64,000 bases of DNA from Phytophthora sp. 'mugwort' (taxonomy: Eukaryota > Oomycota > Peronosporomycetes > Peronosporales > Peronosporaceae), in the NCBI GenBank assembly GCA_033558025.1, contig JAUCEF010000007.1:4464001-4528000 (forward strand). The letters run 5' to 3'. Both the position numbers and the translations under genes were made by a program. This document shows positions 44,750-53,532 of this stretch, in pieces; the first letter of the stretch is position 1, and every line of letters starts with the position of its first letter. Under the pieces are notes generated by a model. That model made no database searches and was not told the origin of the DNA. It saw only the letters and a list, made by a program, of their open reading frames with translations.

Positions 44750-45229
44750 CTCGGGAGTGTGGCGCACCTTGCTGAAAGTAGAACCGGAGTTCTAGTGCAG
44801 AAATTTGTAGTTGGCACTGCACCAAAATGTTCTTAAGTTGACATTCTTGTCCGGTGGCAGGAATCGCTTGAACAGCGCGCTTTTATACGTTTCCCACGTA
44901 TGCATAATCTCGTTCCGCTCGAAATCCACGACAAACTGGCGGTACCAGGTCAATTGTGTCGGCGACGAATGGCACGACACCATCGTGACAAAGTAGGAGA
45001 ATTTTCCTCCATAAGGGAATGGTAATCCGAGTACTACTGCTCGGTGGTGAAAACCCACAGTTCCAGGTCTTCATCTAGCGTTCCTTGGTACGAGGGCGAC
45101 TCGGCTTTTTTCGGGCCGCCCTTGGCTTGGTGAGCAAAGTCTCAAAGCTGGAACTTTGTTTTGGGCCGCTAGTTGTTCATTGAACTGAGCCTGTAAGTGA
45201 GCTTGTTGCTGGGACAAAAATGGTAGCAT
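44750..45229 (-). pseudogene. Ty3/gypsy-type gag remnant
   Basis: A minus-strand ATG at 45229 opens MLPFLSQQQAHLQAQFNEQL (45229-45170), a Gln-rich gag start. After a shift, SPSYQGTLDEDLELWVFTTE (about 45100-45040) and, in a third frame, LTWYRQFVVDFERNEIM and WETYKSALFKRFLPPD (44955-44840) follow. These are the typical landmarks of a retrotransposon capsid (W..F and W..Y..AL...F.P). Two frameshifts and a stop disable it. To its right lies an LTR-like segment (45250-45318) that recurs inverted at 47761. Confidence 0.72.
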
Positions 45230-45249
45230 GTCGCCCAGATTTAAGGCCG

Positions 45250-45318
45250 ATTGTATGATATTCTAAGCTATCGGATGGTTATTCCTCTGTTGATAAACCA
45301 AATGGTCGATGTGGATAT
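45250..45318 (-). repeat. Left arm of a 69-bp inverted repeat, LTR-like
   Basis: The reverse complement of this segment matches 47761-47828 with about five substitutions and one indel. Shared words include TTTATCAACAGAG and ATCCGATAGCTTAGAATATC. It precedes the gag start at 45229 on the minus strand, so it may be the end of a 5' LTR or leader. Confidence 0.8.
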
Positions 45319-45639
45319 GTTGTAGCTGAGCTGTTTGAAATGAGCGAATGCTAAGATCACCCGAACGCGATATACTGAGTTGACCGGCAGTGGGGAGCTT
45401 CAATGTCGAACCAGTGGCTGCGGCGAGTTATTGATCAAGGCCGAAGGGCTGCCAGGACGGTTGGTTGTGAGATCACAAATGGCTACATTATCAAATAGGT
45501 GGTACTACGGTAACCTTGGCCGAGGAATGCCCTTAAAGAGGAGTAAACGTTGGTTCGGACGCTATGATTTTAATTTATATTTAGCAAAGGAGTATACTGT
45601 ATGTTATATATTTATATATATGTACTGGTTTCCAAGACC

Positions 45640-47290
45640 AAGTCCAGGACGTGATAGTACGGTTCATGACCCAGTCTTCTACGTCGAACATCGTGCCCCG
45701 AGCTTGGTGGACGTTGCCCATGCACATGGGAGGCCTCGGCTTAACGCCTGTGAATACGATGATCGAGGGACTCCAACTACACATGCTCTGCAAGCTGCTC
45801 ATGACCGTACGCCAGTCACCGGATGATGTACCGTCATGGGCCGCCCCAGTCATTGCGTGTTTGACTCCGTGATGAAACCTTGGGGACGCGACTTTGACAT
45901 CCTGTACCCGCCGGTCTGGAACAGCCCTCATCATGTGATGTCTCGACGGCTAAGACGATGGAGACCGCTTGGTTTGTATTGGCACCATGTTCTCTTCCTT
46001 TGGAACACCAAACTGCGCCCCAAGATCACTCGCAACATGACCAAGTTTGGCAAGTTGACAATGCCACTGCTGGACAATGTGGATATCACGACTGCAACCA
46101 AGACGCCCAAGACCCTGTCAGCCACAAACCTGGGCATTGTCCAAGACCTTATTCGCTTAAATGTTTATCGGATATCTGACTTGTTTGAGCTTAGTGGATA
46201 CCCGCCTCAAGCCGCCAAGCTATCCCAAGTCATCCGTGAGCATGGCCAGCCTGGGCGTGCTAACAGCGTGAGCTTCTGCGGGTCTTTCTTAACTAAGATT
46301 GACTCGCTGTTACGACCGTTGGCCAACATGCCCATTGGACCCCGCCCCAAGCCACACTACGGCTGCGCACTCCATACTTGGAGCTTCAGTGGCTATGAAG
46401 TCGCTGATCTCACGGTGTCGTTAATACGCAAGCTCCTGGTTCAGTACAAGGTACCCGGCTTGCCAACGACTGCACTTGGCCTTAAACAAACGCCTCCCGC
46501 AAATGTATGGGGCAGGGGCCTAAAGACGAACAAGCACGTACTACCAGTGAACGCGGACTTACTGTACAGACTTCAGCACAACGCACTTTGGGTGGGCTTT
46601 AGGCTGCAGCACGTGCAAGGCGCTATGACTCGCTGCCATCATGGGTGTGGAGTCATTGAAACCGTCTTCCATCTCTTTTGGTATTGTGACTTTGCGGCAA
46701 CCGTATGGGCGGAATGGCTTGAGGTGTTCCAGCAGTGGTTTGAGTCTCCCATTGAGTGGGCGACTGTGGTCTACTTCGCGGACATCATGCCTACGTCCCG
46801 ATCCAAAAAGGACTTTGGTTACAGCCTCTTTGCGGTCTTCCGCATAGTGAGAGTTGTGGTACTTCGCTGCCTATGGACGCACCACAATGACATACGCTTC
46901 CACGAATATGAACCAAGCCTCATCGGCGTCAAGGCTCGGGTGCACGCCCTGATTGACCTTCATGTTGCTGCCTTATGGCAGGCAATGCAGGCGCAAGCAA
47001 TAAGACAGTCCTCGCGGGTGAGTAGGCAAATACACACCTTATTGCGAGGACTGCCTGTGTCGGCACCCTTCGACGCCAATGGCCCAAGCGACCACGAGGC
47101 GGAAGCCCGTAAGTGGGACTCCTTACTCGCGGACCTGTTGAACCACGACAGGGAAGAGACGTCCGGAGTGTTGGCGACCTTCACGACTGCAGATCCAAGC
47201 GATCACGGGGTGGAAACCCGTCAGCGGGGCTCCTTTCCCGCGGCCATGTTGAACCGTAGCCGGGAAGAGACGCCTGTGGCCCGAAGGTAA
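45640..47290 (+). pseudogene. 5'-truncated LINE reverse transcriptase, C-terminal half with zf-RVT
   Basis: The main frame (45836-47290, 484 residues) lacks the catalytic YXDD region and corresponds to the part of a LINE ORF2 after it. A short upstream frame (45651-45872) contains NIVPRAWWTLPMHMGGLGL, matching the P...GGLG box that follows the RT thumb, and is joined by a frameshift at about 45840. The hallmark zinc-binding region CHHGCGVIETVFHLFWYC with AATVWAEWL lies at about 46632-46720. The C-terminus contains two related segments (SDHEAEARKWDSLLADLLN and SDHGVETRQRGSFPAAMLN), a recent internal duplication. Being long and open downstream of the shift, the copy looks younger than its neighbours. 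It lies between the two inverted LTR-like arms, within or beside a gypsy remnant. Confidence 0.78.
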
Positions 47291-47760
47291 GGCCACAAGC
47301 TCAAGGCTTCATCCTGATGTCTTACAATCCGCCGCCGGCGTGCTCGGCCATTACTGGCTTCAGTCTCCACCACTTTCACGCCCATACGCCAAGTTCCCGG
47401 CTCCATTTGCCGATCGCTTAGCGGGCGTTGGCTTATGTCTGCTGTACCCGAAGGCGGTGTGGATTTTGGAACCCAGGCGGGGCCTCACGTTGGCGGACAG
47501 GCGGGTGAAGAACGCGACACGCTACAGACGCTTACGCGTGTTATGGCATGCACGACATCACTGGACTACTCTTTGGATCGAGGTCTGGAACCGAGCTCGC
47601 CCGTCGCTTCGATCATGACCTATCCGTTGGCCGCCCTACTCGTGCAGTTGAGAATACTTGGGGGCAATGTGACCCATTTGATGGCAACGGCGGCAGGTCG
47701 AGATTTTTCTCAGTTCTGACCGAGCGTGGTCTTCTTCTCTTAAAAGGAGGTCATGTGACG
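47291..47760. other. GC-rich tail between LINE and LTR-like arm
   Basis: Open frames on both strands (plus 47435-47719, minus 47406-47221) have no recognised domains. The segment could be LINE 3' sequence or the body of the LTR whose end is at 47761. Confidence 0.35.
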
Positions 47761-47828
47761 TATCCACATCGATAATTTTGTTTATCAACAGAGAATAACA
47801 ATCCGATAGCTTAGAATATCATAAAATC
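47761..47828 (+). repeat. Right arm of the 69-bp inverted repeat, LTR-like
   Basis: Matches the reverse complement of 45250-45318 (about 91 percent by eye). The sequence continues with AAGTTGAACTTCTACTGCC and a TTGCAGTTGACTGCAACA stretch, which could be the LTR end of a plus-oriented copy. No gag-like frame with recognised motifs follows. Confidence 0.8.
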
Positions 47829-48367
47829 TGTAAGTTGAACTTCTACTGCCATATTGCAGTTGACTGCAACAGCAACCGACACCAGCAAACGCTAGTAGCC
47901 GACGACAGCAAGCCGACAGACAACCTAAGCTAAATACATGCTCACTTCGCTTCCTATAATCATGTCACCAAGCTCCGTCACAGTCACCAAACTCCGTCAC
48001 ATCAGCTGGGTCCCAAGACTAAGTCCCGCCGACGCTCAAACGCGCACCGTTAGAAGATTTACCAACACTACGCCGCGCGTCCCTACCTGTTCCAGAAGAA
48101 GTTATCCGCATAGCCCCATGCCACGCTGTCGCTGTATCAATCTTGCGAGAAGAGGGCACAATAACTGATTAGCTTACCGTCCAAACAGTTAGTCAGTCAT
48201 CGCAAAATGGCTAACAGTCTCGCTGCGGAATCTCGACGAAACGCTTTGACTCAGATCTGGCACCAGGATTCACAATGCCGCTTCGTTCTTCGTGATACGT
48301 ACGGTTGGTGGCAGAGTGGTAGTGTAGCGATCATGTCCCTGGGAGTCCAATCCTGCCTCCACGACGA

Positions 48368-48383
48368 GCTCACTTCGACTTCT
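48368..48383 (+). promoter_or_regulatory. Putative Inr/FPR core promoter of DGAT2 gene 1
   Basis: GCTCACTTCGACTTCT agrees closely with the oomycete Inr+FPR pattern and lies 28-44 bp before the ATG at 48412. Confidence 0.55.
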
Positions 48384-48411
48384 GCAGTCGCACTGGGACT
48401 TCCACACGAAT

Positions 48412-49853
48412 ATGGCACCGAACCCAATCGAGGAAAACCAGGACCAGGACGTTCTGGTGTACGACGCGCCCGCGTTCTTCGCCAAGGACAGCCAAGTGCC
48501 CCGATGGGTGCAGAACCTGCTCACCGACATGTTCAGCTTCGTGATCCTGCACTACTTTGTGTGGGGCGTCCCGTTCCTCGCTCTCTTTTACTTTTTCCAC
48601 AAGGCACAACTTATTGTTTTACTGAACTACGTCGACTCAAAGGGCGGTGCTCATGTGCCATTCTACTTGTTCTTCTCTAGTGGGGCTTTGACTACGTATC
48701 AATCGCCATGGTAGTGCTCTACCTGCCCTCGTTCTTCAGCGGGGCCCACAAGACCGGCAAGGGCAACGTGTGGGAAGACCTCCGCACGTCTAACCTGTGG
48801 AGGATGCTCAACAAGTTCCTGCGGTACGGCGGTCCCGGTGTAGCTCTAAAATACTGTTTTTTTTTCCTCATCGAGTCGCGTGTGAGCAGGATTAAAATTA
48901 TCCGGGAGCAGGAACTCGACTCGAATAAGCAACATATCTTTGGCTTCCATCCGCACGGGATCATTGTGCTCTCGCGGATCGCGATTTTCGGCGGCAGCTT
49001 TGAAGATATTTTCCCAGGCATCAAGTACAGAAGTGAGAGTGCGCTTGGTCAAAGATCTGACGGTCAAAATGTTCTTCTGCTCACGGCGAATTACTGTGTG
49101 TATATGTCATGTTGTGCTGCTGTGACTGTAGTCCTTGGGGCGTCACCAATGTTTTATATCCCGCTAGGCCGTGAGCTCTGTTTGTGGATGGGAGGGGTGG
49201 ATGCTTCAAGGGCTACGGGCGAAAAGGTGCTGAAAGAGGGCAACAGTATCGTTGTGTACCCTGGTGGCGTAGAAGGGATCTTCAAGACGAACCCCAACTC
49301 GAAGGAGGTGTATTGTGCAGGCTTCGCGACTATATCTGTTGAGTCAATTCCCCTAACGTTTGTGTTGCTATTTTTTATTTATTTTTCTGAAGACCCAATT
49401 GGTGCTGAAGAATCGCCTCGGGTTCGTCAAACTCGCCATGAACCACGGAGCGGATCTCGTGCCAACGTTCGTCTTTGGCGAAAAGTGGCTCTACAAGTGA
49501 GTGCATCGCGCTGTCAAAACGTCCTTGTTTTTCTTAACCACATTATTTCATTCGAATTTCATGTCAGTATGTGGAACCCGCCGAAAAGTGTGATAAACTT
49601 TTTCCGCAAGACTTTCGGCATCCCGGTGCTTGTCTTTTGGGGTAAATTCTGGTGGATGCCCAAGGCTCCGGAGAAAGGAAAAAGTTACGGTCTCGTATAC
49701 GGCAAACCCATTACCACGGTACGCAATCCGACCCCAACAGAGGAGGAAATTCGTGCTGTACACTCCCAATACGTCGAAGAAATCGAAAGGATCTTTGAGC
49801 AGTACAAATCGGAGTTCGGCTACGACGAGGAGGAAACATTGGCCATCATTTAA
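48412..49853 (+). CDS. Diacylglycerol acyltransferase, DGAT2 family (gene 1), six exons
   Basis: Exons inferred by comparison with the downstream paralogue: 48412-48603, 48681-48823, 48890-49032, 49132-49307, 49393-49496 and 49568-49853. They give 347 residues, normal for DGAT2. The enzyme transfers an acyl group from acyl-CoA to diacylglycerol in the ER, the last step of triacylglycerol synthesis. Visible features are hydrophobic segments at about 39-62 and 69-85, the catalytic HPHG box at 132-135, PLGRELCLWMGGVDASR (about 170-186), YPGG at 202-205, and RLGFVKLAMNHGADLVPTF (about 226-244). Intron 1 begins GC rather than GT (AAG then GCACAA) and ends CTCTAG. Introns 2 and 3 (66 and 99 bp) are in-frame without stops, so retention would add residues rather than truncate. 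All exon lengths except the first equal those of gene 2. Other acyl acceptors are possible for this family. Confidence 0.9.
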
Positions 49854-50176
49854 GCGGGCGATGCATTTGAATATAATACGTCCCCATGATGCTAAAACTT
49901 AGTCATTTCGGTCGTTAAAATGTGTGTACGCTGTTGATTATCGGCACGAACATTGATTGCGTGGGGGCACCACGTCATGTCATGCATGCAATTCCGATTG
50001 AATGCAGTTGTTTACAGCCACAGGTTCTTTTCACGACAAAACAAAACTCTTCACGCTATCATTAAGAGCGGTACAGTTTTCACCAATAGCGTCCTGTTCG
50101 ATTACGTCGCACGCTCCTGAACGTCGTGTAATAATCGAAACCCACACCACTAGCAAGGCTGGTCATGGGTAAGATA

Positions 50177-50192
50177 GATCATTTCCGAATTT
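50177..50192 (+). promoter_or_regulatory. Putative Inr/FPR core promoter of DGAT2 gene 2
   Basis: GATCATTTCCGAATTT is an almost exact match to the oomycete Inr+FPR pattern. It lies 23 bp before the ATG at 50215, implying a very short leader. It also argues against using a TTG further upstream as start. Confidence 0.65.
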
Positions 50193-50214
50193 GACAGCTA
50201 CGGCAGACTTAAGG

Positions 50215-51665
50215 ATGCAAGAGAACGAGAGTCATCAAGACCGAGCACAGCTAAGAGAGGGCGTCCTGGTGTATGAGAGCAAAGTGTACTTCTCGGAGAG
50301 CAGCAGCGTCCCCAAGTGGATGCAACATGTCATCACTGACGTGTTCAGCTTCATCACGGCGCACTATTTTGTGTGGAGCTGGCCGTTCCTCGGTCTGTTC
50401 TACTATCTGCACAAGGTGACTGTTTTTTTTTTTTTTTTTCAGTTATACGCCCATGATATGCCCATTTTTTATTTAATTTTTATCTGTTCGTGTTTGTATC
50501 TATAGTGCGGGCTTGATTATGTGTCAATCGCGATGGTGGCTTTGTACCTGCCATCGTTCTTCAGCGGTGTCCAGAAGACCGGCAAGGGTAACGTCTGGGA
50601 ATCCTTGCGCACGTCCAGCATTTGGGGCCTGATGAATAAGTTTTTGCGGTGCGTGTATCGTTAAGATCGTTTTCCGTAAAGCTACTGATTTTTTTCATGT
50701 TTTTTATTGGTTGCCGAACAGAATTAAAATCATCCGTGAACAGGAGCTGGACCCAAAAAAGCAGTACATCTTCGGGTTTCATCCGCACGGCATCATTGTG
50801 CTCTCCCGACTCGCGATCTTCGGCCGGAACTTTGACGATGTCTTCCCAGACATTAAGAACCGACGTACGTTTCCCTTTTGAGTACTTTTGGTCGTTGGAG
50901 AATTGTCACTACTCACACTGAGATACTTTCATCGTGTACGTTTATAGTTCTTGGAGCATCGGCAATGTATTATGTCCCGTTAGGTCGCGATCTATGCTTG
51001 TGGCTCGGTGGTGTCGATGCTTCACGCTCCACGGGTGAAAAGGTTCTGAAAGAAGGCAACAGCATCATCGTCTACCCTGGCGGCATATCTGAGATTTTCC
51101 GCACGGACCCGAACTCGACAGAGGTGCGCTTTTATTTATTACAGTTTTAATCTTGGTCTGGACGGGATGTGACGATATATGTTTTCCCTACACAGACCCA
51201 GCTTGTACTGAAAAATCGTCTTGGGTTTATTAAACTCGCAATGCGGCACGGCGCAGACCTGGTCCCAACGTTCATTTTTGGAGAGAAATGGCTGTACAAG
51301 TAAGTATTTTCCTTTACTACTTAAGTAATGATCTACTAGTTTGTGCTTTTGAGACTAAAACTAAGTGTATTTCTTCTAGCATGTGGAATCCTCCCAAGAC
51401 TATCATCAATTTCTTCCGCAAGGCGCTTGGCATCCCGGTGCTTGTCTTTTGGGGTAAATTCTGGTGGATGCCTAAGGCCCCAGCAAAGGGGAAACGCTAT
51501 GGACTCGTGTATGGGAAGCCTATCGCTACGAAGCATACTTCGAGTCCGACCGACGAGGAAATTCGAGCTGTTCATGTGCAATATGTTGCTGAGATCGAGC
51601 GGATCTTTGAGCAGTACAAGGCCGAGTTTGGCTACGAGGAGAAGGAGACGCTGGCTATCATTTAG
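50215..51665 (+). CDS. Diacylglycerol acyltransferase, DGAT2 family (gene 2), six exons
   Basis: Exons 50215-50415, 50506-50648, 50722-50864, 50948-51123, 51196-51299 and 51380-51665 give 350 residues. All introns (90, 73, 83, 72, 80 bp) are GT-AG, and intron 1 has a long T-run. The protein has the same plan as gene 1: N-terminal membrane segments, HPHG at 135-138, PLGRDLCLWLGGVDASR, YPGG at 205-208, RLGFIKLAMRHGADLVPTF, and a conserved C-terminus with GKFWWMPKAPAKGKRYGLVY. It starts 361 bp after the stop of gene 1 on the same strand, a tandem duplicate. Both are probably transcribed separately, as each has its own core-promoter match. A role in storage-lipid synthesis is inferred from the family. 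The 44 bases at 51429-51472 are identical to gene 1. Confidence 0.9.
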
Positions 51666-52078
51666 TTCCGTGGCAATGGAGATGCAGGATGCATCACTGT
51701 ATTCTAATGGTAAATCAAGGAGCCTCCGCTTAACAGATTGCAGTCTTTTTTTGTAAGAATCCAACTCGCTGATGATTTCACACCTTAGAATGACACAGTA
51801 ACCTATTGACAGCAAACCCAACAAAGCAATACAGAACACTCCCATTCGCCTGGTAATCAGGATCGCTCGTACCGAATTCGGCATCCTAAACCTGGTAATG
51901 CTTTCTAGCACGAACTCGCCATGGGTTTGTCGGTATCTGTAAAAAGTAATAGTAAGTACCACAGGATCGTGATGTACGAGATGTTTCTACCATGTGGGTT
52001 AAAGCAAAGCAAACGCTTTTTGTATTCACTGGATGTCGCTTCGTTCGAACAACACATGACTAACCCCCGAACCGGAAT
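51666..52078. other. Convergent 3' flanks of DGAT2 gene 2 and the EEP gene
   Basis: No gene is supported. A minus-strand frame running from 51962 back into the last DGAT2 exon is a shadow of that exon. Confidence 0.6.
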
Positions 52079-53245
52079 TCAGCTCTCGCTCAAAGCGATG
52101 GAAACCGGGTAATGGTCACTATTGTACCCGGTACAGGACGTGACGTAGAGGTCGTGATTGAACGAGACGCTCATGAGTGCTGACGACAGCGACTTGGAGA
52201 CCAGAATGTGGTCGAGACTGCTCACTTCCGTGTTTTCGTACACACAATCGTTGTCCTCATCGTACCATTCCGTATAGCGGTCGGACTGCAAGACTTTGGA
52301 CGCCACGTCGACAAAGTTGTCGCCCGCGAGGATAGAGAGAACCGCGCTGATTGGTACGTTGCTGTTCTTGTCAAGCACGTCCGTGGACCAGTCGTTCAGG
52401 TCGCCGGTGATGATGGCATGGTGTCCTTCTTCGACCGCAGCGTTAGCCAGGCCAGCAAGCACCGTCGCCTGTGCTTCACGCTCGAAACAACGCGGCTTGC
52501 TCTCTGGGTTGGCCAATAGATGAGCACCCACGAGGGTGATCGGCTTGGAAAAGCCCGAGACGTTAAAGGTCGTGTAGAAGTGTTTCGACACACCCTTTGA
52601 GCTCGAGTATCCGCTGGAGCTCGGACACGTCGAGCCGCTCACTGGGACCGACGCTCGGGTCTCTGTACGTTGCAGATCCACAACAGGGTCGATACGCGTA
52701 AGTAGCGCCGAATTCTGGCCCGTAGTTGTATCTCCGCCCTTAACCAGGTACGGACGGTAGGTGGAATCGCCCAGCGCTTCGAGCTGTGTAATGACCGCTT
52801 GGAGCACTGTGCAGTCCTCGACCTCGTTTAGTTGGATGATGTCGGCGTCCAGACTCTTGATCACGGACGCGATCTGGGCCACGTGGCTCTCAGCGGCGGC
52901 CGCCGTCGTCCACGGACAGTCTTTTCCCGGACACGAAAGCTGGTGCGACGCAGTCCCCAGGAACAGGAACGCAGCGTTAAATGTGGTCACCTTGAGCTGG
53001 GACGTGCTGATGCGGCGGTCTTCCGGACTGGCGGGGGCCTCGGCACAAGCAGCAAACGTCGCGTCGGTCGACTGGAAGCGGGTCACAACAGCGAGAGCAG
53101 CGGCCGCAGCAATGGAGAGGAAGGAGATCATGAGATTGCGACCGGATCCGTTAACTGGTGGCGATGGGACACGACGTGTGCGGTCGGTAGCGAAATGCAC
53201 ACTGCGCTCTGCATTGGACTGGTGCTGGGGCCGTCGACGTGCCAT
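52079..53245 (-). CDS. Membrane-anchored or secreted endonuclease/exonuclease/phosphatase (EEP) fold protein
   Basis: A 388-residue single-exon protein starting at the ATG at 53245 (MARRRPQHQS). The frame stays open to 53377 with another ATG at 53347, so a longer N-terminus is possible. A basic N-terminal tail is followed by a hydrophobic signal-anchor (about 39-57) and then a DNase I-like domain. VTTFNAAFLFLG (Asn 90) and IIQLNEVED (metal-binding Glu 141) open the domain. Later VGAHLLANP, HHAIITGDLNDWS, SSLDHILVS and YNSDHYPVSIAL supply the remaining His/Asp residues of the family. Every expected catalytic motif is present, so it is probably active. The substrate is unknown: extracellular nuclease, sphingomyelinase-like or phosphoinositide phosphatase roles all occur in this fold. 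Its orientation is convergent with DGAT2 gene 2. Confidence 0.85.
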   Translation of the reverse strand: MARRRPQHQSNAERSVHFATDRTRRVPSPPVNGSGRNLMISFLSIAAAAALAVVTRFQSTDATFAACAEAPASPEDRRISTSQLKVTTFNAAFLFLGTASHQLSCPGKDCPWTTAAAAESHVAQIASVIKSLDADIIQLNEVEDCTVLQAVITQLEALGDSTYRPYLVKGGDTTTGQNSALLTRIDPVVDLQRTETRASVPVSGSTCPSSSGYSSSKGVSKHFYTTFNVSGFSKPITLVGAHLLANPESKPRCFEREAQATVLAGLANAAVEEGHHAIITGDLNDWSTDVLDKNSNVPISAVLSILAGDNFVDVASKVLQSDRYTEWYDEDNDCVYENTEVSSLDHILVSKSLSSALMSVSFNHDLYVTSCTGYNSDHYPVSIALSES

Positions 53246-53532
53246 CTGAGGCTTAACCTTGATAGAAGAGATGAACAAGTCACTTGTAGCGCTGCTAGAT
53301 GGAGATTTGATCACTAATAGGCAGTTTATCGTACAGGAGCCGGCCATAGGATGACGGCTGTCTCCACAGTAGGACAAACAGTGGAAGATTCAACTCGACT
53401 TGAGGATGAGGCACAGCTCCTCCTTCTCAGGATCAGATTCAATCGGCGCCATGTGCGTGAATGCGAGCAGGGACCAGCTTCCAATACAACGTGTTAAGTC
53501 TACCTCTACGCTCCAGCCGCCCTTCAACTTGC

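Noticed and set aside
48207..48680. 157-residue frame upstream of and overlapping DGAT2 exon 1
   Set aside because: Its second half is a frame-shifted reading of exon 1 and intron 1. The DGAT2 frame has a homologous partner and a promoter match.
48708..49853. Single 381-residue DGAT2 open frame without introns
   Set aside because: It lacks the N-terminal exon and reads exon 5 in the wrong frame. The six-exon model equals gene 2 in exon lengths and restores the conserved RLGFVKLAMNHGADLVPTF block.
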